Of a stretch of DNA of 62,267 nt, positions 32,365 to 47,997 are shown in pieces; position 1 is the stretch's first letter; the number at the start of each line of letters is the position of its first letter. The stretch lies in assembly GCF_003315075.1 (NCBI RefSeq), contig NZ_QNRJ01000019.1, positions 1-62,267 on the forward strand. Direction: 5' to 3'. The notes under the pieces were generated by a model. It saw nothing but the letters and a program-made list of their open reading frames with translations, was not told the DNA's origin and did not search any database. This stretch comes from Rossellomorea aquimaris. Its GTDB lineage: Bacteria > Bacillota > Bacilli > Bacillales > Bacillaceae_B. The position numbers and the translations under genes were made by a program.

Positions 32365-34443
32365 ATGCCTAGAGAGTTCTCCTTAGAAAACACTCGTAAT
32401 ATCGGTATCATGGCTCACATCGATGCTGGTAAAACAACTGCAACTGAGCGTATCCTATTTTATACAGGTCGTATCCATAAAATTGGAGAAACTCACGAAG
32501 GTGCTTCTCAAATGGACTGGATGGAGCAAGAGCAAGAACGTGGTATCACTATCACTTCTGCTGCGACAACAGCTCAATGGAAAGGCCATCGTATCAACAT
32601 CATCGATACACCTGGACACGTAGACTTCACTGTTGAAGTTGAGCGTTCATTGCGTGTACTTGATGGTGCAGTAGCAGTACTTGATGCTCAATCTGGTGTT
32701 GAGCCTCAAACTGAAACTGTTTGGCGCCAAGCAACAACTTACGGGGTTCCTCGTGTTGTGTTCGTTAATAAAATGGACAAAATCGGTGCTGACTTCCTTT
32801 ATTCAGTTGGAACGCTTCATGAACGTTTACAAGCGAATGCGCATCCAATTCAGCTTCCAATCGGTGCTGAAGATGATTTCGAAGGTATCATCGACTTAGT
32901 AGAAATGAAAGCTTACTTCTATGAAGATGACCTTGGAACGCGTGCAGAAGCTCGTGACATTCCTGAAGAGTACAAAGATCAAGCTGAAGAATACCGCGGA
33001 AAGTTAATTGAAGCAGTTTCTGAACTTGATGAAGAGCTTATGATGAAGTACTTAGAAGGTGAAGAACTTTCTAACGAAGAAATCAAATCTGCTATCCGTG
33101 CGGCTACACTTACTGTCGAGTTCTACCCGGTAGTTTGTGGATCTGCATTTAAAAACAAAGGGGTTCAATTATTAATTGACTCAGTTATTGACTATCTTCC
33201 AGCGCCAACAGACGTTGAAGACATCAAAGGTTTTGTTCCTGATACAGAAGAAGAAGTAACTCGTCCATCAACAGACGATGCGCCATTCTCTGCATTAGCG
33301 TTCAAAGTTGCAACTGACCCTTATGTTGGTAAATTAACATTCTTCCGTGTGTACTCAGGAACATTAGATTCTGGTTCATATGTAAGAAACTCTTCTAAAG
33401 GTAAACGTGAGCGTGTAGGACGTATCCTGCAAATGCACGCTAACTCTCGTGAAGAAATCTCTACAGTTTACGCTGGGGATATTGCAGCAGCTGTTGGTTT
33501 GAAAGATACTTCTACTGGAGATACACTATGTGATGAAAAGAGTCTGGTTATCTTAGAATCCATGGTATTCCCAGAGCCGGTTATCTCTCTATCTGTTGAG
33601 CCTAAATCAAAGGCTGACCAAGATAAAATGACTACAGCTCTACAAAAACTTCAAGAGGAAGATCCAACATTCCGTGCGCATACTGACCAGGAAACAGGTC
33701 AAGTTATCATCGCAGGTATGGGTGAGCTTCACTTAGATATCATCGTTGACCGTATGAAACGTGAATTCAAAGTTGAAGCAAACGTTGGTGCTCCTCAAGT
33801 ATCTTACCGTGAGACTTTCCGTGATACGGCTAAAGTCGAAGGTAAGTTCGCCCGTCAATCTGGTGGACGTGGACAATTCGGACACGTTTGGATCGAATTC
33901 TCACCTAACGAAGAAGGTAAAGGATTCGAATTCGAGAACGGTATCGTCGGTGGTGTAGTTCCTCGTGAATACATCCCTGCAGTACAAGCCGGTCTAACGG
34001 ACGCTTTAGAAAATGGTGTCTTAGCTGGTTTCCCACTTGTTGATGTTAAAGCAAGATTATTCGATGGTTCATACCATGATGTTGACTCCTCTGAAATGGC
34101 GTTTAAGATCGCTGCTTCTATGGCACTTAAGAATGCCGCTTCTAAATGTAAGCCGGTAATCTTAGAGCCAATGATGAAGGTTGAGGTTGTTATCCCTGAG
34201 GAATACCTTGGAGATATCATGGGTGATGTAACTTCTCGTCGTGGACGCGTAGAAGGTATGGAAGCACGCGGTAACGCTCAAGTCGTTAAAGCGTTCGTAC
34301 CTCTATCAGAAATGTTTGGATATGCAACTTCCCTTCGTTCTAACACACAAGGACGTGGAACATACTCCATGCACTTCGATCACTATGAAGAAGTACCTAA
34401 ATCGATTTCTGAAGAAATCATCAAAAAAAATAAAGGTGAATAA
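32365..34443 (+). CDS. fusA: Elongation factor G
   Basis: Translocation GTPase of 692 aa. The G1 loop AHIDAGKTT, switch [10 protein letters not shown] and G4 NKMDK are intact, followed by domains II-V. ATG 32365 follows AAGGAAGGAGAAAG. Residues of the fusidic-acid region look ordinary. It sits between rpsG and tuf as in other Bacillus. Confidence 0.98.
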   Translation: MPREFSLENTRNIGIMAHIDAGKTTATERILFYTGRIHKIGETHEGASQMDWMEQEQERGITITSAATTAQWKGHRINIIDTPGHVDFTVEVERSLRVLDGAVAVLDAQSGVEPQTETVWRQATTYGVPRVVFVNKMDKIGADFLYSVGTLHERLQANAHPIQLPIGAEDDFEGIIDLVEMKAYFYEDDLGTRAEARDIPEEYKDQAEEYRGKLIEAVSELDEELMMKYLEGEELSNEEIKSAIRAATLTVEFYPVVCGSAFKNKGVQLLIDSVIDYLPAPTDVEDIKGFVPDTEEEVTRPSTDDAPFSALAFKVATDPYVGKLTFFRVYSGTLDSGSYVRNSSKGKRERVGRILQMHANSREEISTVYAGDIAAAVGLKDTSTGDTLCDEKSLVILESMVFPEPVISLSVEPKSKADQDKMTTALQKLQEEDPTFRAHTDQETGQVIIAGMGELHLDIIVDRMKREFKVEANVGAPQVSYRETFRDTAKVEGKFARQSGGRGQFGHVWIEFSPNEEGKGFEFENGIVGGVVPREYIPAVQAGLTDALENGVLAGFPLVDVKARLFDGSYHDVDSSEMAFKIAASMALKNAASKCKPVILEPMMKVEVVIPEEYLGDIMGDVTSRRGRVEGMEARGNAQVVKAFVPLSEMFGYATSLRSNTQGRGTYSMHFDHYEEVPKSISEEIIKKNKGE

Positions 34444-34493
34444 TTGATTTATTCGCTTTTATAAAGTATAAATACTAATGTAGGCAATTGTTG

Positions 34494-34525
34494 TGTCAGA
34501 GATGGTTTTTAGCTATCTCTGAGAC
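34494..34525 (+). promoter_or_regulatory. Hairpin in the fusA-tuf gap
   Basis: TGTC plus AGAGAT pairs with ATCTCT plus GACA (a two-base bulge on one side). It lies midway in the 128-base gap before tuf; no T-tract follows. It may be a processing or stability element for tuf mRNA. Confidence 0.45.
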
Positions 34526-34571
34526 ATCCAAAATATACTTATTTTCTTTAAAATCAAAGGAGGATTTTCAA

Positions 34572-35762
34572 ATGGGTAAGGAAAAATTTGATCGTTCCAA
34601 GCAACATGCGAATATCGGTACAATCGGTCACGTTGACCACGGTAAAACAACTCTAACAGCTGCAATCACAACTACACTTCACAAGAAGTATGGTCGTGGA
34701 ACTGCAATGGCATATGACCAAATTGACGGTGCTCCAGAAGAAAGAGAGCGTGGAATCACAATCTCTACTGCACACGTTGAGTATGAAACTGATACTCGTC
34801 ACTATGCACACGTTGACTGCCCAGGACATGCTGACTATGTTAAAAACATGATCACTGGTGCAGCGCAAATGGATGGTGGGATCCTAGTAGTTTCTGCTGC
34901 TGATGGCCCAATGCCACAAACTCGTGAGCACATCCTTCTTTCTCGTCAAGTAGGTGTTCCATACCTAGTTGTATTCATGAACAAATGTGACATGGTAGAC
35001 GACGAAGAGCTACTTGAATTAGTAGAAATGGAAGTACGTGACCTTCTTTCTGAGTACGATTTCCCTGGCGATGACGTACCAGTAATCAAAGGTTCTGCTC
35101 TTAAAGCTCTTGAAGGAGAAGCTGAGTGGGAAGAAAAAATCTACGAACTTATGGAAGCTGTAGATAGCTACATCCCAACTCCAGAGCGTGACACTGAAAA
35201 GCCATTCATGATGCCTGTTGAGGATGTATTCTCAATCACAGGTCGTGGTACAGTTGCTACTGGTCGTGTTGAGCGTGGACAAGTTAAAGTTGGAGACACT
35301 ATCGACATCATCGGTCTTTCTGAAGAGCCAAAATCTACAACTGTAACAGGTGTAGAAATGTTCCGTAAGCTTCTTGACTATGCTGAAGCTGGAGACAACA
35401 TCGGTGCACTACTTCGTGGTGTAGCTCGTGAAGATATCCAACGTGGACAAGTACTTGCTAAGCCAGGTACAATCACTCCACACACAAAGTTCAAAGCAGA
35501 AGTTTATGTTCTTTCTAAAGAAGAAGGTGGACGTCACACTCCATTCTTCACTAACTACCGCCCACAGTTCTACTTCCGTACAACTGACGTAACTGGTATC
35601 TGTAACCTTCCTGAAGGTGTAGAAATGGTTATGCCTGGCGATAACATCGAAATGACTGTTGAGCTTATCGCTCCAATCGCTATCGAAGAAGGTACTAAGT
35701 TCTCTATCCGTGAGGGTGGACGTACTGTAGGTGCTGGAGTAGTAGCTACAATCACTGAGTAA
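34572..35762 (+). CDS. tuf: Elongation factor Tu
   Basis: Delivers aminoacyl-tRNA to the ribosome; 396 aa. The G1 loop [21 protein letters not shown], and NKCDM (G4) are canonical, and the C-terminal barrel domains are complete. ATG 34572 follows AAAGGAGGATTTTC and gives [16 protein letters not shown]. Codon bias is extreme, as expected for the most abundant protein. Confidence 0.98.
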   Translation: MGKEKFDRSKQHANIGTIGHVDHGKTTLTAAITTTLHKKYGRGTAMAYDQIDGAPEERERGITISTAHVEYETDTRHYAHVDCPGHADYVKNMITGAAQMDGGILVVSAADGPMPQTREHILLSRQVGVPYLVVFMNKCDMVDDEELLELVEMEVRDLLSEYDFPGDDVPVIKGSALKALEGEAEWEEKIYELMEAVDSYIPTPERDTEKPFMMPVEDVFSITGRGTVATGRVERGQVKVGDTIDIIGLSEEPKSTTVTGVEMFRKLLDYAEAGDNIGALLRGVAREDIQRGQVLAKPGTITPHTKFKAEVYVLSKEEGGRHTPFFTNYRPQFYFRTTDVTGICNLPEGVEMVMPGDNIEMTVELIAPIAIEEGTKFSIREGGRTVGAGVVATITE

Positions 35763-35773
35763 TCATTGATTTC

Positions 35774-35810
35774 AAAAACAGATGGACATCATGTCCATCT
35801 GTTTTTTTGT
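35774..35810 (+). terminator. Terminator after tuf
   Basis: A near-continuous 16-bp inverted repeat (AAACAGATGGACA / TGTCCATCTGTTT core) is followed by T residues, 12 bases past the tuf stop. It ends the str operon. Confidence 0.9.
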
Positions 35811-35904
35811 GCGCAATTTTAATGAGTGGGAAGAAAATGGCTGGGACAAATCGATATAGATCTATAATCTAAAAGACTAAAAAGAATCAATTTGTTACGC
35901 CGCT

Positions 35905-36030
35905 GTTGATTTCCGTGCAAGACTTCGCTTTCCTCGGGCGGAAGGCGAGCCTCCTCGTCGCTATCGCTCCTGCGGGGTCTCACCTATTCCGCTTTTCCCG
36001 TAGGAGTCTTCGTCTTGCACTCCAATCAAC
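35905..36030 (-). repeat. Hairpin repeat, family B, copy 1
   Basis: A 126-bp element bounded by GTTGATT (35905-35911) and AATCAAC. On the minus strand it aligns with copies 2 and 3. The variable stem just inside the ends is GTGCAAGAC/GTCTTGCAC, and an inner stem is GCGGAA/TTCCGC. It folds as one long hairpin and has no coding content. Confidence 0.9.
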
Positions 36031-36326
36031 AGCTAGTGACTGCAAAAATCACATTATGTGCTTTTAAATAAATAACAAAGGGATTTACCGGATACGATAT
36101 TGATCAAATAACCTCGAGTGTTTGTCCCTCACTCATTTTGAGTTATGAATGAGAAGTTCGTTCCATCAAGATGAATGATTATTTTTGCGACTTTCTTCTA
36201 TATATAATGTGATGACTCCATTGTTAACAAGATGTTATTAAAGTAAATAATTGCATTTGAATATTCAACTTTCATATAAGCTCTTAGGAACAGTTATCTC
36301 TAAAACAATAATTTATAAAACCCATT
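36031..36326. other. AT-rich gene-free stretch between two family B repeats
   Basis: About 300 bases without a convincing reading frame. Part of it (36121-36139) is an interrupted inverted copy of 35821-35850, and CGATATTGATC (36095-36105) is a near-direct copy of 35852-35862, so old duplicated material flanks repeat copy 1. I see no promoter or gene. Confidence 0.5.
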
Positions 36327-36454
36327 GTTGATTGAAACGGAAGGCAGCTCGACTCCTGCGGGAAACGTGGGACAGGTGAGACCCCACAGGGCGAAGCCCG
36401 AGGAGGCTCACCGCCCACCCCGCGGAAAGCGAGCTGCCTGCAGTGGAAATCAAC
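36327..36454 (+). repeat. Hairpin repeat, family B, copy 2
   Basis: A 128-bp element with GTTGATT / AATCAAC ends. The variable stem is AGGCAGCTCG/CGAGCTGCCT, the middle stems are GTGGG/CCCAC and GGTGAG/CTCACC, and the tip stem GGGC-GAA-GCCC. It lies about 130 bases upstream of the S10 operon promoters, in the opposite orientation to copy 1. Confidence 0.92.
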
Positions 36455-36520
36455 ATGCACTCACTCATGAACATGTATTTAGGCAACTCCAAGTCATAAA
36501 ACAATATATACTATCTATAA

Positions 36521-37123
<603 letters not shown>

Positions 37124-37158
37124 TTCATAAAAACCATAATTATTAGGAGGTGTGACTT

Positions 37159-37788
37159 ATGACCAAAGGAATCTTAGGAAGAAAGATTGGTATGACTCAA
37201 GTTTTCGCTGAAAACGGTGATCTTATCCCTGTAACTGTTATCGAAGCTGCTCAAAACGTGGTACTTCAAAAGAAATCTGTCGATGTTGATGGCTACACAG
37301 CTATCCAAGTAGGTTTTGAAGACAAACGTGAAAAGCTTTCTAACAAACCAGAGAGAGGCCACGTTGCTAAAGCTGAAACTGCTCCTAAGCGCTTCATCCG
37401 TGAAATCCGCGGTGTAAACGTAGAAGAGTACGAAGTTGGTCAAGAAGTCAAAGTTGATATTTTCGCGGCAGGCGAAATCGTAGATGTAACAGGAGTTTCA
37501 AAAGGTAAAGGATTCCAAGGTGCTATCAAGCGTCATAACCAATCTCGCGGACCTATGTCCCATGGTTCTCGTTACCACCGTCGTCCTGGTTCAATGGGTC
37601 CTGTTGATCCAAACCGTGTATTCAAAGGTAAATTACTACCTGGGCGTATGGGCGGAGAGCAAGTTACAATTCAAAACCTTGAAATTGTAAAAATCGATGC
37701 TGATCGTAACCTTATCTTAGTTAAAGGTAATGTACCTGGACCTAAGAAACAACTGATCAAAGTAAAGTCTGCTATTAAAGCAAACTAA
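37159..37788 (+). CDS. rplC: 50S ribosomal protein L3
   Basis: L3 of 209 aa, near the peptidyl transferase center. Conserved [16 protein letters not shown] start and the loop [13 protein letters not shown] reaching into the active site. ATG 37159 follows TTAGGAGGTGTGAC. It lies in the standard S10-L3-L4-L23 order. Confidence 0.98.
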   Translation: MTKGILGRKIGMTQVFAENGDLIPVTVIEAAQNVVLQKKSVDVDGYTAIQVGFEDKREKLSNKPERGHVAKAETAPKRFIREIRGVNVEEYEVGQEVKVDIFAAGEIVDVTGVSKGKGFQGAIKRHNQSRGPMSHGSRYHRRPGSMGPVDPNRVFKGKLLPGRMGGEQVTIQNLEIVKIDADRNLILVKGNVPGPKKQLIKVKSAIKAN

Positions 37789-37818
37789 TAGAACTTTTCA
37801 AGAAAGGAGGAAACAAGA

Positions 37819-38442
37819 ATGCCGAAAGTAGCATTATTTAACCAAAGCGGTTCTAAAGTTGGTGATATCGAACTTAATGACACTGTTTTTGGTATCGAAC
37901 CAAACAAACATGTAATGTTTGAAGCAGTATTGATGCAAAGAGCTTCTTTACGTCAAGGGAATCACAAAGTAAAAAATCGTTCTGAAGTACGTGGCGGTGG
38001 GCGTAAGCCTTGGCGTCAAAAAGGAACTGGCCGTGCTCGTCAAGGGTCAATCCGATCTCCACAATGGCGCGGTGGTGGTACTGTATTTGGACCAGTTCCA
38101 CGCAGCTACAGCTACAAACTTCCTAAGAAAGTTCGTCGCTTAGCGATTAAATCTGCTCTTTCTTCTAAAGTAGTAGAAGAAAACATTTTAGTATTAGAAG
38201 CATTATCATTCGATGCTCCTAAAACAAAAGAATTTGCTAACGTTCTTAAAGGTCTTTCTGTTGATTCTAAAACTTTAGTAATCACTGATGGTATCGACGA
38301 AAACGTAGCACTTTCAGCTCGTAACATCCCTGGTGTAACTGTTGTTCCTGCTGATGGAGTTAGCGTTCTGGATGTATTAGGACACGACAAACTAGTGATC
38401 ACTAAATCAGCTGTTGAAAAAGTAGAGGAGGTGCTTGCATAA
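37819..38442 (+). CDS. rplD: 50S ribosomal protein L4
   Basis: L4 of 207 aa; its extended loop ([22 protein letters not shown], seen in parts) lines the exit tunnel and is the macrolide-relevant site, with ordinary residues here. ATG 37819 follows AAAGGAGGAAACAAG. Its stop overlaps the rplW start by one base (TAATG). Confidence 0.97.
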   Translation: MPKVALFNQSGSKVGDIELNDTVFGIEPNKHVMFEAVLMQRASLRQGNHKVKNRSEVRGGGRKPWRQKGTGRARQGSIRSPQWRGGGTVFGPVPRSYSYKLPKKVRRLAIKSALSSKVVEENILVLEALSFDAPKTKEFANVLKGLSVDSKTLVITDGIDENVALSARNIPGVTVVPADGVSVLDVLGHDKLVITKSAVEKVEEVLA

Positions 38443-38726
38443 TGGATGTACGTGAAATCATTAAGCGCCCCGTAATTACAGAGGCTTCAACTGATCTTAT
38501 GTCTGAGAAGAAATATACTTTCGAAGTTGATACTAGAGCGAACAAAACTCAAGTAAAAGACGCTGTTGAAGTAATCTTTGACGTAAAAGTAGATAAAGTT
38601 AACATCATGAACTACAAAGGTAAGTTCAAACGTATGGGTAAACACGCTGGTTACACTAACAAGCGTCGTAAAGCAATCGTTAAGCTTACTGCTGATAGTA
38701 AAGAAATCGAATTCTTTGAAGTATAA
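38442..38726 (+). CDS. rplW: 50S ribosomal protein L23
   Basis: L23 of 94 aa at the tunnel exit, docking site for trigger factor and SRP. Conserved [13 protein letters not shown] start and [11 protein letters not shown] end. ATG 38442 overlaps the rplD stop after GAGGAGGTGC. Confidence 0.97.
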   Translation: MDVREIIKRPVITEASTDLMSEKKYTFEVDTRANKTQVKDAVEVIFDVKVDKVNIMNYKGKFKRMGKHAGYTNKRRKAIVKLTADSKEIEFFEV

Positions 38727-38736
38727 AATTCTTTAA

Positions 38737-39588
<852 letters not shown>

Positions 39589-39648
39589 CGGGATTGTACT
39601 ACGGTTCCTGAAAAGAGCCGTAGATCAATCACGAAGGGAGGTTCAAAC

Positions 39649-39927
39649 ATGGGTCGTAGCTTAAAAAAAGGACCTTTTGTTGATGATCATTTAATGAATA
39701 AGGTTGAGAAATTGAACGAAACTGAAGGCAAACAAGTTGTTAAAACTTGGTCTCGTCGCTCAACGATCTTCCCAGCATTCATCGGTCACACTATCGCAGT
39801 TTACGATGGTCGTAAACATGTACCTGTATACGTCACTGAAGACATGGTAGGACACAAGCTTGGTGAATTCGCACCATCTCGTACTTACAAAGGTCACGCA
39901 AGTGATGATAAGAAAACAAGACGCTAA
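39649..39927 (+). CDS. rpsS: 30S ribosomal protein S19
   Basis: S19 of 92 aa in the 30S head, contacting A-site tRNA. Start [15 protein letters not shown] and signature [18 protein letters not shown] are intact. ATG 39649 follows AAGGGAGGTTCAAAC. A small CTACGG/CCGTAG hairpin lies in the gap after rplB. Confidence 0.98.
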   Translation: MGRSLKKGPFVDDHLMNKVEKLNETEGKQVVKTWSRRSTIFPAFIGHTIAVYDGRKHVPVYVTEDMVGHKLGEFAPSRTYKGHASDDKKTRR

Positions 39928-39946
39928 TTGAGAGGAGGGTATCCTA

Positions 39947-40288
39947 ATGCAAGCAAAAGCTGTTGCAAGAACAGTACGTATTGCTCCTCGTAAAGTACGT
40001 TTAGTCGTTGATCTAATCCGAGGTAAGCAAGTTGGAGAAGCGGTTGCTATCTTAAAGCATACACCTAAAGCTGCTTCACCAGTAATCGAAAAAGTACTTA
40101 AGTCTGCTATTGCGAACGCAGAGCACAACTTTGACATGGATATTAATAGCCTAGTGGTAACTGAGGCTTATGTAAATGAAGGACCAACACTTAAACGTTT
40201 CCGTCCTCGTGCGATGGGACGTGCAAGTCAAATTAACAAACGTACAAGTCACATTACACTTGTCGTATCAGAAAAGAAGGAGGGATAA
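39947..40288 (+). CDS. rplV: 50S ribosomal protein L22
   Basis: L22 of 113 aa, whose beta-hairpin lines the exit tunnel. Conserved [15 protein letters not shown] and the loop [18 protein letters not shown] 39947 follows GAGAGGAGGGTATCCTA. Confidence 0.98.
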   Translation: MQAKAVARTVRIAPRKVRLVVDLIRGKQVGEAVAILKHTPKAASPVIEKVLKSAIANAEHNFDMDINSLVVTEAYVNEGPTLKRFRPRAMGRASQINKRTSHITLVVSEKKEG

Positions 40289-40291
40289 GCT

Positions 40292-41578
<1,287 letters not shown>

Positions 41579-41598
41579 ATGAGAGGAGGTTTGCTTAA

Positions 41599-42275
<677 letters not shown>

Positions 42276-42314
42276 TAGATATTAGCATTGGGCCATTCAA
42301 GGAGGTGCGATGAA

Positions 42315-42626
42315 ATGCATGTAAAAAAAGGCGATAAAGTAATGGTCATTACTGGGAAAGATAAAGGCAAAACAGGTGTTGTTCTTGCTTCATTCCCTAA
42401 GAAAGACCGAGTGCTAGTTGAAGGAATTAACGTTGTGAAAAAACACGCTAAGCCTTCACAGATGAATCCGCAAGGCGGAATCATCAGCCAAGAAGCATCT
42501 ATCCATGTATCAAATGTTATGCTTCTAGATCCGAAATCCAACGAGCCAACTCGTGTAGGATATAAGACAGAAGACGGCAAAAAAGTACGTGTAGCAAAAA
42601 AATCAGGTGAAGTTCTAGATAAATAG
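42315..42626 (+). CDS. rplX: 50S ribosomal protein L24
   Basis: L24 of 103 aa, an early 50S assembly initiator with a KOW motif ([19 protein letters not shown]). ATG 42315 gives MHVKKGDKV as in relatives; AAGGAGGTGCG is ten bases upstream. The longer frame from 42288 spans the ribosome site and is rejected. Confidence 0.97.
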   Translation: MHVKKGDKVMVITGKDKGKTGVVLASFPKKDRVLVEGINVVKKHAKPSQMNPQGGIISQEASIHVSNVMLLDPKSNEPTRVGYKTEDGKKVRVAKKSGEVLDK

Positions 42627-42652
42627 TACGATTAAGAAGGGAGGTATTCTGA

Positions 42653-43192
42653 ATGAACCGCCTAAAAGAAAAATTTCAACAAGAAATCAGTCCAGCTCTA
42701 GTGAGCAAATTCAATTACAAATCAGTAATGGAAGTACCTAAAGTTGAAAAGATCGTTGTCAACATGGGTATCGGTGAAGCTGTTCAAAACTCAAAAGCTC
42801 TTGATGTAGCTGTTGATGAGTTGACTCAAATCACTGGTCAAAAGCCAGTTGTAACGAAAGCTAAAAAATCTATCGCAGGCTTCCGTCTTCGTGAAGGTAT
42901 GCCTATCGGTGCAAAAGTTACTCTTCGTGGAGAGCGTATGTACCAATTCTTAGATAAATTAATTTCTGTTTCACTTCCACGTGTACGTGACTTCCGTGGT
43001 GTTTCTAAAAAAGCATTCGACGGTCGCGGTAACTACACATTAGGAGTTAAAGAGCAATTGATTTTCCCTGAGATTGACTATGATAAAGTGTCTAAAGTAC
43101 GTGGTATGGATATCGTAATCGTAACAACTGCGAACTCAGACGAAGAAGCTCGTGAATTATTGACACAAATCGGAATGCCATTCCAAAAGTAA
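42653..43192 (+). CDS. rplE: 50S ribosomal protein L5
   Basis: L5 of 179 aa, binds 5S rRNA in the central protuberance. Conserved [14 protein letters not shown] and [23 protein letters not shown] 42653 follows AAGGGAGGTATTCTGA. Confidence 0.98.
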   Translation: MNRLKEKFQQEISPALVSKFNYKSVMEVPKVEKIVVNMGIGEAVQNSKALDVAVDELTQITGQKPVVTKAKKSIAGFRLREGMPIGAKVTLRGERMYQFLDKLISVSLPRVRDFRGVSKKAFDGRGNYTLGVKEQLIFPEIDYDKVSKVRGMDIVIVTTANSDEEARELLTQIGMPFQK

Positions 43193-43402
<210 letters not shown>

Positions 43403-43432
43403 TACCCTATTTTGGGAAGGAGGTAAATTATT

Positions 43433-43831
43433 ATGACAATGACAGATCCAATTGCAGATTTGCTTACTCGCATCCGTAATGCGAACATGGTTCGTCACGA
43501 AAGATTAGAAGTTCCTGCTTCTAACATCAAGAAAGAAATTGCAGAAATCCTTAAACGTGAAGGTTTCGTACGTGACGTAGAATATGTAGAAGATAACAAG
43601 CAAGGTGTTATCCGCATTTTCTTAAAATATGGAGCAAACAACGAACGTGTAATTACTGGATTAAAGCGTATCTCTAAACCTGGTTTACGTGTATATGCGA
43701 AATCTACAGAAGTACCTAGAGTATTAAACGGTCTAGGTATCGCACTTGTTTCTACTTCTACAGGTGTTTTAACTGACAAAGAAGCTCGTGCTCAACAAGT
43801 AGGCGGAGAAGTACTAGCTTACGTTTGGTAA
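43433..43831 (+). CDS. rpsH: 30S ribosomal protein S8
   Basis: S8 of 132 aa, a primary 16S-binding protein and, in enteric bacteria, the spc operon repressor. Start [18 protein letters not shown] and signature [20 protein letters not shown] are intact. ATG 43433 follows AAGGAGGTAAATT. Confidence 0.98.
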   Translation: MTMTDPIADLLTRIRNANMVRHERLEVPASNIKKEIAEILKREGFVRDVEYVEDNKQGVIRIFLKYGANNERVITGLKRISKPGLRVYAKSTEVPRVLNGLGIALVSTSTGVLTDKEARAQQVGGEVLAYVW

Positions 43832-43861
43832 TATTTTTTATATGAATGGAGGTGCAACAGG

Positions 43862-44401
43862 ATGTCACGTGTAGGAAAACTACCAATCGAAATTCCATCT
43901 GACGTTACTCTAACAGTAGGTGAAGAAAACACTGTAACTGTAAAAGGACCTAAAGGGGAACTTTCTCGTACATTCAATTCTGATATTAAAGTAGAATTAG
44001 AAGGAAACGTAGCAACAGTTACTCGCCCTTCTGATGCAAAAGAACACCGCGCGTTACACGGTACAACTCGTGCCCTAATCGCGAACATGGTTGAAGGTGT
44101 ATCTAAAGGATTCCAAAGAAACCTTGAGCTAGTCGGTGTAGGTTACCGTGCTCAAAAACAAGGTACTAAGCTTGTACTTAACGTTGGTTACTCTCACCCA
44201 GTTGAGATCGAACCAGAACAAGGTATCGAGATCGAAGTACCGGCAAACACAAAGATATCTATCAAAGGTATCGATAAAGAACGTGTTGGAGCATTAGCTG
44301 CAAACATTCGTGCTGTACGCTCTCCTGAGCCTTACAAAGGAAAAGGTATTCGCTACGAAGGTGAATATGTTCGTCGTAAAGAAGGTAAAACAGGTAAATA
44401 A
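43862..44401 (+). CDS. rplF: 50S ribosomal protein L6
   Basis: L6 of 179 aa near the sarcin-ricin loop and factor-binding site; two homologous domains. Start [12 protein letters not shown] and the C-terminal [22 protein letters not shown] are conserved. ATG 43862 follows ATGGAGGTGCAACAGG. Confidence 0.98.
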   Translation: MSRVGKLPIEIPSDVTLTVGEENTVTVKGPKGELSRTFNSDIKVELEGNVATVTRPSDAKEHRALHGTTRALIANMVEGVSKGFQRNLELVGVGYRAQKQGTKLVLNVGYSHPVEIEPEQGIEIEVPANTKISIKGIDKERVGALAANIRAVRSPEPYKGKGIRYEGEYVRRKEGKTGK

Positions 44402-44434
44402 TGCCGCGTAGGCAAAAGAAAGGAGTGACCGTAG

Positions 44435-44797
44435 GTGATTACTAAGCCAGATAAGAACAAAACACGTAAGAAGAGACATGCTCGTGTCCGTTCAAAAATT
44501 ACTGGAACTGAAACTCGTCCTCGTTTGAACGTTTTCCGTTCTAACAAAAATATCTACGCTCAACTTATCGATGACGTGAACGGTGTTACTCTAGTAAGTG
44601 CATCTTCTCAAGATAAAGATTTCGATCTAGACTCAGCAGCTACTATCGATGCAGCAGCAAAAGTTGGAGAACTAGTTGCGAAACGTGCAGTAGATAAAGG
44701 AATGAAATCCGTGGTATTTGACCGTGGAGGATATTTATATCATGGCCGTATCAAAGCTTTAGCTGAAGCAGCTCGTGAAAACGGCTTAGAATTTTAA
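44435..44797 (+). CDS. rplR: 50S ribosomal protein L18
   Basis: L18 of 120 aa, binds 5S rRNA with L5 and L25. Conserved [20 protein letters not shown] and [24 protein letters not shown], seen in parts. The start is GTG 44435 after AAAGGAGTGACCGTAG. Confidence 0.97.
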   Translation: MITKPDKNKTRKKRHARVRSKITGTETRPRLNVFRSNKNIYAQLIDDVNGVTLVSASSQDKDFDLDSAATIDAAAKVGELVAKRAVDKGMKSVVFDRGGYLYHGRIKALAEAARENGLEF

Positions 44798-44820
44798 TAA
44801 AAAAAGGAGGGACAATCCAG

Positions 44821-45321
44821 ATGCGTCGTATTGATCCAAGTAAACTAGAATTTGAAGAACGCGTAGTTACAATCAATCGTGTTGCGAAAGTTGTTAAAGG
44901 TGGACGTCGTTTCCGTTTCGCTGCTCTTGTAGTAGTAGGCGACAAAAACGGTCACGTTGGTTTCGGAACTGGTAAAGCTCAGGAAGTACCTGATGCAATC
45001 CGTAAAGCGATTGAAGATGCGAAGAAAAATCTAATTGAAGTTCCTATGGTTGATGGTACTACACCTCACCTAGTAACTGGACGATTTGGTGCTGGTCAAA
45101 TCCTGATCAAACCTGCTTCTGCGGGTACAGGAATCATTGCCGGTGGACCTGTTCGTGCCGTACTTGAATTAGCTGGTGTTCAAGATATCCTATCTAAGTC
45201 TTTAGGATCTAACACTCCAATTAACATGGTTCGCGCTACTATCGAAGGTTTAAAACAATTAAAGCGTGCTGAAGACGTTGCAAAATTACGTGGTAAATCA
45301 GTAGAAGAGATATTAGGATAA
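44821..45321 (+). CDS. rpsE: 30S ribosomal protein S5
   Basis: S5 of 166 aa, involved in decoding fidelity and the mRNA helicase activity of the 30S entry site. Start [16 protein letters not shown] and the [19 protein letters not shown] loop (spectinomycin-relevant) look wild type. ATG 44821 follows AAAGGAGGGACAATCCAG. Confidence 0.98.
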   Translation: MRRIDPSKLEFEERVVTINRVAKVVKGGRRFRFAALVVVGDKNGHVGFGTGKAQEVPDAIRKAIEDAKKNLIEVPMVDGTTPHLVTGRFGAGQILIKPASAGTGIIAGGPVRAVLELAGVQDILSKSLGSNTPINMVRATIEGLKQLKRAEDVAKLRGKSVEEILG

Positions 45322-45334
45322 GGGAGGGATAACG

Positions 45335-45517
45335 ATGGCTAACAAACTAGAAATTACCCTCACTCGCAGTACAATCGGTCGTCCACAAGATCAACGTAAA
45401 ACGGTTGAAGCTTTAGGACTTCGCAAAATGCATCAAACAGTTGAACAACAAGATAATGCTGCTATCCGCGGTATGATCAACAAAGTTGCTCACCTTGTAA
45501 CGGTTACAGAAAAATAA
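45335..45517 (+). CDS. rpmD: 50S ribosomal protein L30
   Basis: L30 of 60 aa. Conserved [21 protein letters not shown] and the [19 protein letters not shown] core. ATG 45335 follows AAGGGAGGGATAACG. Confidence 0.97.
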   Translation: MANKLEITLTRSTIGRPQDQRKTVEALGLRKMHQTVEQQDNAAIRGMINKVAHLVTVTEK

Positions 45518-45550
45518 TCGATTTCTTTCGAAAAAAAAGGAGGTGCCGAC

Positions 45551-45991
45551 ATGAAATTACATGAGTTAAAGCCTACAGAAGGTTCACGTAAGGTCCGCAA
45601 TCGTGTAGGACGTGGTATTGGTTCAGGTAATGGAAAGACTTCTGGTAAAGGTCATAAAGGACAAAACGCTCGTTCAGGTGGCGGAACTCGTCCTGGCTTT
45701 GAGGGTGGTCAAACACCATTATTCCAACGTCTACCAAAACGTGGATTCACGAACATCAATCGTAAAGAATATGCAATCGTCAACCTTGACGCATTGAATC
45801 GCTTCGAAGATGGTACAGAAGTTACTCCAGCTCTACTTGTAGAAACTGGCGTAGTGAGTAACGAAAAAGCGGGAATTAAGATTCTTGGTAAAGGTTCAAT
45901 CGAGAAAAAGCTTACAGTAAAAGCACAAAAATTCTCAACCACTGCTAAAGAAGCTATCGAAGCTGCTGGCGGTACATCCGAGGTGATCTAA
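45551..45991 (+). CDS. rplO: 50S ribosomal protein L15
   Basis: L15 of 146 aa, a late 50S assembly protein with a long basic glycine-rich N-terminal extension ([19 protein letters not shown]). ATG 45551 follows AAGGAGGTGCCGAC. Its stop overlaps the secY start (TAATG), coupling the two. Confidence 0.97.
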   Translation: MKLHELKPTEGSRKVRNRVGRGIGSGNGKTSGKGHKGQNARSGGGTRPGFEGGQTPLFQRLPKRGFTNINRKEYAIVNLDALNRFEDGTEVTPALLVETGVVSNEKAGIKILGKGSIEKKLTVKAQKFSTTAKEAIEAAGGTSEVI

Positions 45992-47283
45992 TGTTTCAAA
46001 CTATCTCCAATTTTATGCGCGTGGGTGATATAAGAAATAAAATTATTTTCACCCTTCTAATGTTAATAGTCTTCCGTCTTGGTACCTTCATTCCGGTGCC
46101 AAACGTAGACGCTAATGTATTGAAAATGCAAGACCAGGCAGGAATTCTCGGATTCCTTAATACATTTGGTGGCGGTGCACTGCAAAACTTCTCCATCTTT
46201 GCGATGGGAATTATGCCTTACATTACCGCTTCAATCATCGTACAACTCCTGCAAATGGATGTTGTTCCGAAGTTTACAGAGTGGTCTAAGCAAGGTGAAG
46301 TCGGACGCCGAAAATTAGCTCAGTTCACACGTTATTTCACCATCGTTCTCGGATTTATCCAAGCTTTAGGTATGTCCTATGGTTTCAATAGAATATATGG
46401 TGGAATGCTTATCCAAAGCCCAGGAGTTAGTACGTACCTACTAATAGCTTTAGTTCTAACAGCTGGTACGGCTTTTCTTATGTGGTTAGGTGAACAAATC
46501 ACGGCTAAAGGTGTCGGGAATGGTATTTCGATCCTGATCTTTGCAGGTATCGTTGCTGCTATCCCTAACACAGTAAACCAAATCTATGCTCAACAAATTG
46601 AAGGGGCAGGCGAACAGCTTTTCCTTCGAATTGTGGTTCTTGCACTTCTTGTTTTAGCAGTTATTGCAATCGTTGTTGGTGTCGTGTTTATTCAACAAGC
46701 ACTTCGTAAAATTCCGATTCAATATGCAAAACGTTTAGTGGGGCGTAGTCCGGTTGGTGGACAATCAACACATCTACCGTTAAAGGTAAATGCTGCGGGT
46801 GTTATTCCAGTTATCTTTGCGATATCTTTCATAATCACGCCACAGACCATTTCATCTTTCTTCGGGGAAAATGATGTGACAAGTACTATCCAGTACATCT
46901 TTGATTACACTAAACCAGTTGGTATGATCATCTATGTAGCTCTGATCGTTGCCTTTACGTATTTCTATGCTTTCATTCAAGTGAATCCAGAACAAATGGC
47001 TGAAAACTTGAAGAAGCAAGGTGGATATATCCCTGGTATTCGTCCAGGTAAAACCACACAAGAGTATCTCACTCGCGTTCTGTATCGTCTAACATTTGTT
47101 GGGGCAATCTTCTTAGCTGTCATCTCGATACTTCCTGTTTTCTTCATTAACTTTGCGGGATTACCTCCTGCAGCTCAAATCGGTGGAACAAGCTTACTCA
47201 TCGTAGTAGGGGTTGCACTTGAGACAATGAAGCAACTGGAAGCGCAGTTAGTGAAACGTCACTACAAAGGATTTATTAAATAA
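45991..47283 (+). CDS. secY: SecY, protein-conducting channel subunit
   Basis: Integral membrane channel of the Sec translocase, 430 aa with ten predicted transmembrane helices. The plug and pore-ring region follows the first helix (FRLGTFIPVPNVD), and the C-terminal loops that bind SecA and ribosomes include RPGKTTQEYLTRVLYRLT. ATG 45991 overlaps rplO by one base. Works with SecE, encoded at 19211. Confidence 0.98.
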   Translation: MFQTISNFMRVGDIRNKIIFTLLMLIVFRLGTFIPVPNVDANVLKMQDQAGILGFLNTFGGGALQNFSIFAMGIMPYITASIIVQLLQMDVVPKFTEWSKQGEVGRRKLAQFTRYFTIVLGFIQALGMSYGFNRIYGGMLIQSPGVSTYLLIALVLTAGTAFLMWLGEQITAKGVGNGISILIFAGIVAAIPNTVNQIYAQQIEGAGEQLFLRIVVLALLVLAVIAIVVGVVFIQQALRKIPIQYAKRLVGRSPVGGQSTHLPLKVNAAGVIPVIFAISFIITPQTISSFFGENDVTSTIQYIFDYTKPVGMIIYVALIVAFTYFYAFIQVNPEQMAENLKKQGGYIPGIRPGKTTQEYLTRVLYRLTFVGAIFLAVISILPVFFINFAGLPPAAQIGGTSLLIVVGVALETMKQLEAQLVKRHYKGFIK

Positions 47284-47325
47284 GAGGGTTTTCGGGAACG
47301 TTTTGTTCCTGAAGCCATTTTATAG

Positions 47326-47996
<671 letters not shown>

Positions 47997-47997
<1 letters not shown>

